Shown here: one piece after another, positions 15,437-26,200 of the stretch | How the letters are laid out: every line of letters starts with the position of its first letter | Position numbering within the stretch: the first letter of the stretch is position 1 | Origin: a virus | DNA: 40,610 bases | Reading direction: 5' to 3' (one strand) | IMG/VR virus record: IMGVR_UViG_3300008117_002553 | Coordinates: 1 to 40,610 of that record | Position numbers and translations under genes: made by a program | Notes under the pieces: model-generated | The model's database searches: none | Told to the model about the DNA's origin: nothing | Seen by the model: the letters and a program-made list of their open reading frames with translations, nothing else

Positions 15437-15828
15437 AAGAGTGTATAAAGAAAATAGATGAGTTTCATAAAGCATTCAAGATTCATTCTGAGAGTGTTCC
15501 TACTATACCTGATACAGCTACAGTACAGCTCAGGTATAAACTGGCACTAGAAGAACTCCAAGAATTCATGGATGCATGTCAAGTTGAGGATCCAGTAAAG
15601 GTATTTGATGCACTTGTAGACCAATTATACATTCTTTTAGGTACTGCTCATGTCTTTGGCATGGCAGATGCATTGAAAGAAGGTTTTAAGGAAGTCCATA
15701 GGTCCAATATGACTAAACTGGATGAGAATGGCAAGCCAGTATATCGTGAAGATGGAAAAGTAATTAAGTCACATCTTTATGAAAAGCCTGACCTTGCTAC
15801 AGTTTTAGGCGAAATATATTCAGTATAG
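15433..15828 (+). CDS. MazG-like nucleotide pyrophosphohydrolase
   Basis: This 131-residue all-alpha NTP pyrophosphohydrolase has the metal-binding ExxE...DxxD pattern: LALEELQEFMDAC (E41, E44) and VFDALVDQLYILLGTAH (D59, D63). The family hydrolyses (d)NTPs or related nucleotides to monophosphates; phage members help adjust the nucleotide pool or alarmone levels during infection. The C-terminal part, with EVHRSNMTKLDENGKPVYRE, matches the phage phosphoribosyl-ATP pyrophosphohydrolase-like subgroup. It overlaps the RecE-like stop by 4 bases (ATGA), indicating coupled translation. Confidence 0.82.
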   Translation: MKECIKKIDEFHKAFKIHSESVPTIPDTATVQLRYKLALEELQEFMDACQVEDPVKVFDALVDQLYILLGTAHVFGMADALKEGFKEVHRSNMTKLDENGKPVYREDGKVIKSHLYEKPDLATVLGEIYSV

Positions 15829-15833
15829 TAAGT

Positions 15834-16409
15834 ATGAGGAAGACCAGGTTTGAACCAAAAGAAAGGAACAAAGCCTACATCTTTCTTCCTCCTATGCTTG
15901 ATATAGACCCTGTATTTATGCAATTGCATCTGTTGCTAAATGTATATTTATCTTCAGATGATCTCCCGGATGTAAAGAATTCCATATTCTTACATTATGA
16001 GTATCAAGATTTAGAGGGGTCCTTTGCAAGATTAGAAAATAATCTTAAGAAGAACTTGCATTTCAGAGGTATGTATGAACCTGATAAGTACACTACCATA
16101 TTCTATTTTCATGTCCCCAAACACTGGTTTGATGATTATCTCCTGTTCTTAGATAGTAAGTACAGTAAGATTTCTGAGACATTGAAAAAGAAGATTCTGA
16201 GATTCTACAATCTTGGTTCACACTCCCAAGTGTACAAAGTGCTTTACAGAGATATAGAAAGACGTAGAGAGCTAGAAGAAGAATTAGATGTAGAGCTACC
16301 AGCTGAAGCAGAGGTAGCAAGTGCATTAGACTTTAGACAAGAGAGCTACACAGAAGCACACAAAATAATCCACTTGAATAAATCCAATAAAGAACTCTGG
16401 GAAATTTAA
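15834..16409 (+). CDS. Hypothetical protein (191 aa)
   Basis: I do not recognise this protein. It is soluble, aromatic and rich in Leu/Asp in its first half (AYIFLPPMLDIDPVFMQLHL, TTIFYFHVPKHWFDDYLLFL), with a later helical part (LKKKILRFYNLGSHSQVYKV) and an acidic stretch (ERRRELEEELDVELPAEAEV). It begins 5 bases after the MazG-like gene and ends 8 bases before the DnaA-like gene, near the end of the replication operon. The charged C-terminal half suggests a protein-interaction role. Confidence 0.7.
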   Translation: MRKTRFEPKERNKAYIFLPPMLDIDPVFMQLHLLLNVYLSSDDLPDVKNSIFLHYEYQDLEGSFARLENNLKKNLHFRGMYEPDKYTTIFYFHVPKHWFDDYLLFLDSKYSKISETLKKKILRFYNLGSHSQVYKVLYRDIERRRELEEELDVELPAEAEVASALDFRQESYTEAHKIIHLNKSNKELWEI

Positions 16410-16417
16410 ATTAAGTA

Positions 16418-16948
16418 ATGCGGAATATCATAGTACCTGAAAGTGCCCTAGAAACTTCCGATAAATTCAAGCAATGGTTCTCTATGATGTACGCTGAGTT
16501 ATTTGGCGACCCTTTAGTAATGAAGCTCCAAAGAACGGGCTTTCCTAAAGATCCAGAGAGAGCAACAGCATTGCTTGAAATGATGCTAAAACATGTAAAT
16601 TTGATATTGTTTGGTGATCCTAACTTACCGTACTTTAAGACAAAAACTAAAAGATTCTCTGGTAGAATATCTGATGTATTAGCTGTAACTGCTCATCTTA
16701 TCTTAGAGCAGTACGCAATACAGCTTGTAGAGCTAGGGAACCATCTTAGTGTAAACCATGCCACTGTTATTTACTACCGAAAGAAAGTAAATGACAGGCT
16801 ATGTGTAGACAAGAAGTTTGCATCTGCGTATATAAGAATCCTTCTTAGTATGCAAAGAGCAGGTCTTATTGATACAATAAAGATTGCTCACCCTGAGCTA
16901 TCCAAGTTGTTAAAAGTACATGGTGGAGTACTTGCTGAACTAAAATAG
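16418..16948 (+). CDS. DnaA domain IV-like DNA-binding protein
   Basis: The 176-residue last gene of the plus-strand operon ends in a region resembling the DnaA C-terminal DNA-binding domain: VELGNHLSVNHATVIYYRKK (104-123) corresponds to the DnaA signature in which a short basic/His loop (RDHTTV) precedes a recognition helix. There is no AAA+ domain, so it is not a full initiator. It may bind DnaA boxes or a phage origin, or act as a regulator that competes with host DnaA; this is inference. The stop at 16948 lies 9 bases before the bidirectional terminator. Confidence 0.6.
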   Translation: MRNIIVPESALETSDKFKQWFSMMYAELFGDPLVMKLQRTGFPKDPERATALLEMMLKHVNLILFGDPNLPYFKTKTKRFSGRISDVLAVTAHLILEQYAIQLVELGNHLSVNHATVIYYRKKVNDRLCVDKKFASAYIRILLSMQRAGLIDTIKIAHPELSKLLKVHGGVLAELK

Positions 16949-16956
16949 TGTGTGTG

Positions 16957-16993
16957 AAAAGAGAAGGAGGCCCGTAAGCCTCCTTTCTCTTTT
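16957..16993. terminator. Bidirectional intrinsic terminator between the converging gene blocks
   Basis: AAAAGAGAAGGAGGC (16957-16971), loop CCGTAA, and GCCTCCTTTCTCTTTT (16978-16993) form a long stem with one bulged T. Its A-rich left foot and T-rich right foot give a terminator-like hairpin in both directions. It lies between the stop of the last plus-strand gene (16948) and the stop of the last minus-strand gene (17028), exactly where converging transcripts must end. Confidence 0.9.
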
Positions 16994-17027
16994 ATTAGTA
17001 GCCCTTCTGGCCTCTTATTTTTAGACG

Positions 17028-20000
17028 TTATCTATTATAAATATTCAACTGTTCTTGAGGCATTAAGGTTCTTTGTACTGAGGCAAGGATAGGCATAGCA
17101 TCATAAAACTTCTTTTCAATCTTATAATCTCCCTTCTCGTAAATACCAGATTTTCTTTCGTATTGTTCTGAGTAATTAGGCAGCTGGCCAAGAAGTTCAA
17201 TCATATTTTCTACACTAGTCTGAGCTACTGTAGGGCTTTTAGTAATACGCCACATTTCAGGAGGCCATACGTAGAACATAATATCTCCAGCCATTCTACG
17301 TGTAGTCAGCATAAGCATATTAGTAGTCCAAGAATTTTCCTCATCATCATCATTAGCAGCATTACTAATCATTAAGAACACAGTCATAAGTCCAGACCAT
17401 GCAAGAAGATCAGTATATGCTCTGTACATATTCTGTTTTTCATCTAAAGACATTCCTTGGCCCATCAGCATTTTAAACTGCATGTTCTTTACGTCTGAAG
17501 TAATAGCACGAATAAAAGTATTAAAGTATCCTTGATAAATATCTCCTCCTTCTATATCCAAGTATCTACTACTAAATCTACGCTGCATACCAGTATAGAT
17601 CCACTTTCTGAAAAGCATCATAAGTTTACCATACCATTTTCTTTGGATTGTAGGACTATCAAATTTATTGTAGATACCATGTAGATCTTTATTCATCTTA
17701 TGCAGTTTTTGCATAAAAGCAAATTGATCTTTCTGTGTCCACTTTATACTAGGTTTTAATTTACCATTTTCATCATAAGCATCCCAAAGACTAATCTCAT
17801 TACCCTCAGCATTTTTAACTTTAGTAGCCTTCATCATAGCAATCATACCACTTACTTGGATATAATGTTCGCCTGACTTTTGTAAAAAGAATAAGCTCTT
17901 AGTACTAAAAGCTCTTCTCAATGCAGAACCTGATACTCTTTCACCAAACTCATCTACAAACTCTCCTTGAATAGCATCGTACAGCATTGCCAGTACTCCT
18001 ACTTTACTAGTAGGTACACCATTAGCTAAGTCTCCTAATAATCCAGGGATAGCTCCCATGTATGTAGCTTGAGCATCAGCATAATTAGCAATGTTAAAAT
18101 ACTTACCTGCTATAGCTTCTACAGCTGTAGAGTATTGACCAAATAGTGTGTTGTTTATACCAGCACTCAAGTTGATAGCTAAGCTAGTGAGAGCTTGCCA
18201 ATTTGCAAGTTTTGCTCCTACTTTATTCAAAGAAACATTTCTGCCGATAAGTTCCATACTAGCAGCAATCTCTCTTTCATCATAAATAACTTTATCTAGG
18301 AACTCTAGCAATGTTCTGTTTACACGAGTCTCTAAAGGTCTTTTCACACTAATATTATTTGTAATAGCCCGTAAAATGGGAACTCCAGATGCTGTAGTTT
18401 CTTGCACTCTTCTAGCATCTATATCAAGTGTAGGATTACCTTGAATCATGTCAGTAAGTAAAGCCACAACAGGTTGTATCTCATTCATCTTTTGATAGTT
18501 GTTAGCCATCTGGCTAAACATCAATGTAGACCTTAACAAGTCTTGGCTTAACTCATCAGTAGGCAACATATAATCTGTAAACATAGTAGGTACAAACTTT
18601 ACAGGAGCCCCTGAAGGAGTTTGTAAACCATAAGCAGAGTCATATGCTGTTACATTTACACTGTCTTTAATATCATTCTTTACATTTTCCCAAGTAAGCT
18701 GATTAGCAGCGTATACCTTCTCAGCACCTGTAATTCTTATCTGAGGTAGTAGGCCAAACTTAAGCTGCTTTGTAATAGGGAGCTTATCATTAGCATCAGT
18801 ATAAGCATTGTACAAGGTCATATAATAAGAATCATTCTTCAGTTTTTCAAACTTAGGATTCTTATACTTTTCATTAGGCCTGATAAACTCTCCTGTATAA
18901 AGAATGATTTTACCATTCTTTACAGAATGTACCCTTGAAGGATCAAAAAACTTTAGATTACTAGATCCTCCTGGATATTCTTCTAATACAATCTGTTTAG
19001 TATTTAGCTGAAACCATTTATTATACTCTGATATAGACATACTTCTTTTCTTTCTGTCCATAAGTTCTTGAGCATCTACAAGAGTAGTATTTTCTTCATA
19101 CCATTCTTGTGTCTTTTTAGCAGCAGCCTTTCGAGATTCTAAGTCTATACCTTTAGTAACAGTCTTACCAAAAGTTCTACGGTCCTTTTCAAATTGATCG
19201 TATAAATACTCTTGATGAAATGCCTTACGTTTTACATAATCCCACACGTAAATAAGATTACCATTTGCGTCAATAAGAGGTTTTCCATTTTTATCTAGCT
19301 TAGGTATCCTTTCATATACTTCTACATCTGTTACATACTCTGCATTAAATGCTGCAGGATTGTCCTTAGGACCACCTTTAGCATTATATTTTTCCATAAC
19401 AGTATTGTAAAACTCTATGTCTTCTTGCTGTGCTATAAACGCTTGTTCTTTTACAGCAGCTGCTACTAGACCTGTAATAGGGTCTTTACTATTTGCTTGA
19501 GCTCCAAAAGTTTCTTCCCAAAAAGATATGTCAGCAGTAGCTGTAAAAAGCATTCTTTTTATAGCATCTTTACTAAGCTTCCATTCAGATTTATTACTAG
19601 CTTCAAGCTGTGAATTGACACGTTCTGCTGCATTAGTAAGCCAGTGTGATACAATTTCTTCGTGTACTTTTTTAAAGCTGCGTATCAAATCCCTACGTCT
19701 AGCCATTACATTACTAATTATAGCCTGACTAGGATCATTCTTATCAAAGAGCTGTTCCGCACTTTCTAGGATAGTGTATACACTAACAAGGTCTTTAATC
19801 TCATTAGTTTCTGTAGCTAGGTAAGCAATTTCTTGCTGAGTCATATTGTCAAGACCTCCTTGGATCTTTTTCAATATGCTTATCATTTTAATTTGTGCTT
19901 CAGTAGTATAGTCATTAGCCTCACTAAGCATATCCACTACTACACCAACAGTATAGTTACTCTCCATTTTTTCAATAAGAAAGTTTATACGTTCTACACG

Positions 20001-20258
20001 AGCTTCATTACCTTTGGTACTGCTGTAAATAGCTTTCTGGATTTTTAAACTATCCAGCAAAGACTTACGAATACCAGTAATAATAGTCTGTTTTTCAGAA
20101 CCTTTCTTTACCTGAGGTGTAGCGAGAATTTTCTTAGCCTCTTCTACGCTATTCGGGATTTCTTGCCCGTTTCTATAATATACTTCATCAGCAATCTGCT
20201 CATTATATTCTGCTACGATTGCTTTATATACAGGATGTGATTTGTTTGGACAAGACAT
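17028..20258 (-). CDS. Large virion (cargo-type) protein with C-terminal membrane segment
   Basis: This is a 1076-residue protein, the last gene of the minus-strand late block. Its start codon overlaps the stop of the giant RNA polymerase gene by one base (TAATG), so the two are translationally coupled. Most of it is helical, with no recognised enzyme motif; the first part (after a SCPNKSHPVYKAIVAEYNEQ start) is charged and coiled. Near the C-terminus a hydrophobic stretch LLAWSGLMTVFLMISNAAND (about 951-970) could cross a membrane, followed by a DDDEEN acidic patch. In crAss-like phages the gene next to the virion RNA polymerase encodes one of the large internal cargo proteins, so I infer a packaged, ejected protein; the exact role is unknown. 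Confidence 0.7.
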   Translation of the reverse strand: MSCPNKSHPVYKAIVAEYNEQIADEVYYRNGQEIPNSVEEAKKILATPQVKKGSEKQTIITGIRKSLLDSLKIQKAIYSSTKGNEARVERINFLIEKMESNYTVGVVVDMLSEANDYTTEAQIKMISILKKIQGGLDNMTQQEIAYLATETNEIKDLVSVYTILESAEQLFDKNDPSQAIISNVMARRRDLIRSFKKVHEEIVSHWLTNAAERVNSQLEASNKSEWKLSKDAIKRMLFTATADISFWEETFGAQANSKDPITGLVAAAVKEQAFIAQQEDIEFYNTVMEKYNAKGGPKDNPAAFNAEYVTDVEVYERIPKLDKNGKPLIDANGNLIYVWDYVKRKAFHQEYLYDQFEKDRRTFGKTVTKGIDLESRKAAAKKTQEWYEENTTLVDAQELMDRKKRSMSISEYNKWFQLNTKQIVLEEYPGGSSNLKFFDPSRVHSVKNGKIILYTGEFIRPNEKYKNPKFEKLKNDSYYMTLYNAYTDANDKLPITKQLKFGLLPQIRITGAEKVYAANQLTWENVKNDIKDSVNVTAYDSAYGLQTPSGAPVKFVPTMFTDYMLPTDELSQDLLRSTLMFSQMANNYQKMNEIQPVVALLTDMIQGNPTLDIDARRVQETTASGVPILRAITNNISVKRPLETRVNRTLLEFLDKVIYDEREIAASMELIGRNVSLNKVGAKLANWQALTSLAINLSAGINNTLFGQYSTAVEAIAGKYFNIANYADAQATYMGAIPGLLGDLANGVPTSKVGVLAMLYDAIQGEFVDEFGERVSGSALRRAFSTKSLFFLQKSGEHYIQVSGMIAMMKATKVKNAEGNEISLWDAYDENGKLKPSIKWTQKDQFAFMQKLHKMNKDLHGIYNKFDSPTIQRKWYGKLMMLFRKWIYTGMQRRFSSRYLDIEGGDIYQGYFNTFIRAITSDVKNMQFKMLMGQGMSLDEKQNMYRAYTDLLAWSGLMTVFLMISNAANDDDEENSWTTNMLMLTTRRMAGDIMFYVWPPEMWRITKSPTVAQTSVENMIELLGQLPNYSEQYERKSGIYEKGDYKIEKKFYDAMPILASVQRTLMPQEQLNIYNR

Positions 20259-23200
20259 TATTTACACATTTTATTATATTCTTCTACTAATAATTCAAAT
20301 GACATGCGTGGAGCAAGACTTATTTTTAACCCAGCTTTAGCTTTAGTGGTCTCATCAACTGTAGGATTATTGTATATCTGCATGTAATATTCAGCAAGTT
20401 GTTGCCTCATCTGAGCCTCGTTAAGAACTGCTTTATTTTCAGGTGAAGGATTAGCTTTAATAGAAGCAGGTAAAGGTGCAGGATTAAACATAGACATAGA
20501 ACCAGTCTCACCTGGAATAGTACCTAACTCACTTTGATCGAAAGGTTTTAACAATCCGCCTAATCCTGTTGTAGGCATTTTTACAGCAGACTCTGCAGCT
20601 TGTTGGGCTATTTGTAAAGCTTTAAGATCATTTGTTATATCCTCAGATCCTGTAGGTACAGACATAGCAGCATTAGCATCCTCATTTATCTGAGCTGCAT
20701 TTACTTGTTTAGCTGCAAGCTTTCTTTGTAAGTGCTCAGTAACTCGTTCCTTTTCTTCCTTAGTCATAGAATAAGTTATAAAGTTATCTACATTACTACC
20801 AGAATAAGTCACTGGTTCATAGACAGCAGAAGCTCCATTAAAATTACCAAGTTCTGCAGTACCTGTAAGAAAATCAATATTTTCTATAGCTACACCGTTG
20901 ATACTTTTTAGTCTATATAAAGTTCTGGTTTTTCTAGGACCGTACTTTAAATATAAAGGAAAGGAAGTACTTCTATTACCATCTTTAGTATCTATGGCTC
21001 CTAAGTCATCATGCCTAGAATTACGTACTATACGTGCTTCGTCTTCTGTATAACCTCTTATTTTATCTACTACTGGAAAGTGTAATTCATTTGTAGTAGA
21101 ATCTACAAACGCATATGCAGAAGTACGTTTATTAACAGGTAATGCAAATACTGCACGACTATTGTTAATATCAGTAAAGAACCTATCCATAAAATCTAAC
21201 ATAATCTGTTGCTTAGTAGCACCAAATCTATCATTAAATTTAGTAGGATCCATAGTGTTTAGAGCATCCATAGAAAGCTGGATATTATCAGAGATAATCT
21301 TAAACCTATGATTAGGGATGTAGCTTACAAAAGAGTTATTCTTAAACTGCAGACTATTTCTAGCCATCTCATAGAAGAACAACTCGTTTGCTAAAGCTCT
21401 ACCTTCAGCGCTATGATTAAATAGAGTATCAAAAGCATCCAATACTTTACCAGCAAACTCTTTCTGGTTCCTAGTATTAATGTTGATAGCCATAAAACCT
21501 GTAGTCTCTGACTCTTTGTAATTGATTAACTTAAAGAATAAGTTATTACGCATCTCTGGATACGTAGTTACAAAATTATCTATTTTATCCTTTAACGTGT
21601 TACCTTTTTCTGCCAGCTCTTTATACAGCAATCCTCCAAAGTCAGGCATAGGGCTAGTCATGTTAGTTGCCCACCATTTTCTAAATGCTAGACTGTTTAA
21701 ATAACTTTCAAGGTTACGTCTAAAACTTCTAAGAGCTTTTCTACGTACAGCTGTTTGTACCTTACGTATATTGTTATTTACAATAGTCTTTGCTTTTTCT
21801 ACAAACTCTGTTTTAGATACAAAGACTTTCTTAGCTATGTCTTGCTTCTCAAAGAATTCTGTAAGATTAGCTCTTAAGAGTGGATCATTTTGGATAATAG
21901 GTAACAAGTCAAAAGGTACTGTACTTACTCCAGCAGCTGCAGCCTTCTTAGCATCTACTCTTCTTGGGTCTATGTGGGTAAAGTAAAGCTTGTTATCTTG
22001 CTTTACTACCTTAATATTCATATCTTCTAAGTTTTGAAGTAGCTGATCATCAGCTGAGAAAGATCTATCATTCTCTGCACCACTAATACCCTTAGTCATT
22101 TTAATAAGAGCATTAGTTTTATTCAAGAAGATTTGCTGGTCATTAAGTTTAATATAAGCCATCAGCATTTTGTACTGCGCTTTATAATAATCAATGATAG
22201 AAAATCCTGGAATAACTGCACTTTCCAATCTACTATAGTAAGTCTCTTTATTAGAATCTAAAGAATATGCTTTACCTAAAGAACTATATGGTAAGTACTT
22301 TGTAAGTTCTTCATAAGTAAGCTCTTCTTGCAGTAAATCATTAAGCTTAACTTCAGGGTCATACTCTTTAATCTTTTGAATTAGCTCTTCTATAAGACCA
22401 TCCTGTGTAGCTTTGACGCTCTTATCCTGCTCATCCAATGTCTGAATATTATAAGACTTAGTTTGTTTTAATAGTCTTACTACATATTCATTGTTGATTA
22501 AAAGGACCATTTGCTTCAAAGGAACACCCTGCTGTACTCCATAACTTACTACACCTAATGTTTCAAGACCTAAGTTAAGTAGCTTGTTAAACAGGTACTT
22601 ACTGTTATCTGTCATAGAAGAAGTAGCAGTAGACAAAGTATCCATGATACGTACTGTGCCTCCTTCTTTTGATTTAGTCTCAGAAGCTTTAAACTTATCT
22701 TTAACAATACCAGCAGTAGTCAGTCCATCTATTTTTACACCTTCTCCAATTAATGGTAATCCGAATTTAGAGAAAGTAGCATACTGTTGAGTAGCATTTA
22801 CTGCTGCACCAATAGCAATAGAGCCTGCTTTATTTGCACTGAAAGCTTTAATCAATCCGCTTATAGAAAAAGTAACTTTCTTTTTACCATAGTCTAAGCC
22901 ATCCTTTTGATAACCTAACAACTGCATTATTTCTGGTAATACTTCATCTTTAATCTGACGAAGGGTAGCTGGAGTTAGACCAATCTCTTTTCTAATATGC
23001 TCATTTGTAAGAAGGGCTGTTTTATAATCAAGCAGCTCATTATTTAAAGCACCTATATTAGCAGGCTTTTCTTTATTGAAAGCTTCTTCTGTTGTAGGCA
23101 TATCCAGTTCTTGCATAGCATACTTTACAAACCGCTCTTCAATTTGCTCTACAAGCTTTGTAATAGGCTCTAGCTCTTTTCTAACTGCCTTTATGTCTTC

Positions 23201-26200
23201 TAAAATTTCTTTCTCAGCAGCCCTACCAGTAAGTATAGGTAATACAGAATCTTCAGGATTATCCAGGTAATCTAGAATTTCTTGTCTTTCTTTATACCTT
23301 TCTCTAAGCTCAGTTTTCTTTTGCTTCTCTAGCTTCTTAGCCTCTTTAAAAGTTTGAGCTAAGGAAGAATTAGATTTCTTTTCTGCTTTTACAATACTAG
23401 CTACAAAAGGATTATTCTTTGTGTGCCATAATACATATTGCTGGAAAGCACTGTCTTCTGTATTACCATAAGCCATGAACTTAGGTCTTCCATTTGCATC
23501 TTTCTTTACATAATGATCCACTCTATGAATATAGAATGAGTCAATATCAAAGTCAGATCCTGTAAGAATGATAAGCTCTTTAGGGAAGATTGCATTAGAA
23601 CCCATCTCAGCAGGAAGAATGTCTACAATCTTTAAGGCCATAGCAGAATGCTTATCCTGTGTAGGAATTCTCACACCTAACATATAAGCAATTTCTTCGG
23701 GAATTTCATCACCAGGTCTAAGACCAAACTGCTCTGCAAAATGGAATGGTAAGATAATTTCTGCATAGCGTCCTATAATATTACCTGCAGCATCATACCT
23801 AGGTTGATCAAATGCTAACTCTCTAGTACCATATTCAGCCGTCTCGTATTTATCAGGGTCTGCTAAGTATTGCCTATTAGTAATTATTTTACCAGTGCTT
23901 TTATCAAAGATTATATTATGTCCAAAGCCTGATTGTAATGTAGTCTTGTAGCCAGCAATCTTTTGACTAAAAATCTTATTAAAGTGAGCATTAAACATCT
24001 CCTCAAACTTACTGACTACATCTGGTAAGTTGATATTATAAATAGGAGTACCACTAGGAGTAGTCTCTAAAATACTTAGCAACTTGTCAGAAGCTCCTGA
24101 TTGTTCAAGAGTCTCTTTAAAAATAGAAACAAGCCTTTTAAGCTTAGGAGTTACAACTCCTTGCTTTACTTCTGATATAAAACTCTTAGTAAACTTTGCA
24201 AACTCTGTGACACGCATTCCTAAAACTTGGGAATACATTTCATTGATTTGCCCTATAGTCATTTTCTTACCATTAGGTAAAATCACTTCTACTGAAGGGT
24301 CTTGCTCTACTGATAAAACTTTTAAAAGCTGTGTAGGATCTTTTATGTTTAGTTTGTTACTAGGATTTTCTTGCTGTAACCTAAAGTAGTCCCTGTTTAT
24401 AACTTGAATCTCTTCTTTATAAATGTTAGGTAAGCTGTTATCTTTATTAAGCATAACAGGGTTTTTGATCATCTTCTTACTCATAGAAGGAGGACCCATT
24501 AAATGGATTTTAGTAGGACCATCTTCCATTTTAGAACGCATGTCATGTAACCACTCTTTACCTTTCTGCGCTACCCAAGTATCAATACTATAAGACTTAC
24601 CGTCTTTAGTAGTATAAGTAACTTTCTTACGACGAGAGGTCTGTGACTTTTGTAGAGGTGCTATAGATAACTTAAGGTACACATTACCATCATAATAAAC
24701 CATCTTAAGAGAGTTCATCATGATTTGGTTCTCTGCTAAATACCTTTGATCACCTGCAGTTATTTCTTTACCTTCTGCAATCTTATCGTAAATTGTATGA
24801 CCTCTTTCAGTCATTCTTCCTAATGAAGAATAAATCTCACGGAACAGCTCTGTAGATCCATAGCCTTGTGCATCAGCTACTGCAATCTTACCGTCCTTTA
24901 AAGCTTTCTTAAGTTGGTCCTCAGTCAGCTCATTCTTAAGCTCAAGAAACTCTTCACTAAATTCTGTACTGTTTTTCTTATATACAGGAACTATTTTAGT
25001 TGGTCCTAATGCATAAGCATCACTCTTAATCTCATCAAAATCAGGAGTAATGTATGTAGCAAAATTAAAGCTAGTTTTCTTTACACCTCTGAATGTAACT
25101 AATGAAGTATTTCTACCAGAAGCATTCCTACCTTTATCACGCTTAAACTTATCAATAAAATCTTTTAAGGTAAGCGCAGGATCTCCTTCTAACATTTGGT
25201 TAGCTGCTAAATTATTCAGCATGTTAGACAAGTAAGTCTGCTTGATGTTAGTCCTAAGATTATCTGTTACAAAAAGCTGATTAGGATTATCCTTTTCAAA
25301 TGTATTAGAATAACCTGCAGGTAGCAAGATGTTTTGTAAAGCCCCGTTAGGACCTTTTCTTAAAATACCTAGCTCTACAAGTTCATCAATATGATCATCT
25401 ATTTCTTGTTCTAACCAAGCATTTAGACCTGTCTTAAGTTCTTCTTTAAAGCTTGATAAATCTTGAGCTTCAATCATCTCTTCCATCTTAGCTTGAGCCA
25501 TATCACCATAGATGCTTTCAAGAATTACTTGATTGTCAGCCCAGAACTTAGCAGCTCTGTGTTTATCTACAGGACCATAGTTGTAGTTAAGAATTCTAAC
25601 ACCGTTAAACTTACCATTTTGGTAACTCTTAATCCTTCTGTGTTCACGTTCTAACTCTTTATACAATGACTCTAAATAAGAATCATTAATAGTCCCAGTC
25701 TCTGGATCTACAGCATTGATAATCTCTAAAGATACTGTGTCTGCTGTATTACCAGACTCCATTACAGTAAGAAGAACTGGGCGTTTAGAAATTACTTTTC
25801 CATTAGCATAAACTGTCTCTTTAGTTGATGCATATAAAATGTACTGCAGCAAAGCAAACTCTCGGTCTGTCATACGTCCATATGTCACACCTTCAGTTAC
25901 ACGAGCTTCTATGTTTATCTTATTTTCTTTTGTGTCTGCTTTATAGTCAATAGATCTTTCACGTAAACCATCAATACGAGTTACTTTAAGAGTGCTTCTA
26001 ATAGCATCCCAATTCTTAGAAGTAAGCAAGTAATTGTCTAGTAGATACTCAAACATAGGATCTTGCTCAGCCTTCTTTTGAAGTTCTTCATAAGTCCAAT
26101 CTTCAGAAGTAGCAATTTCAAACATTTTCCTGATAGTGAAAGTATCAGTTTGCAAGCCGTAAATCATCTTACCCTCTGCGTTTATAAACGTAGAAGGTTC

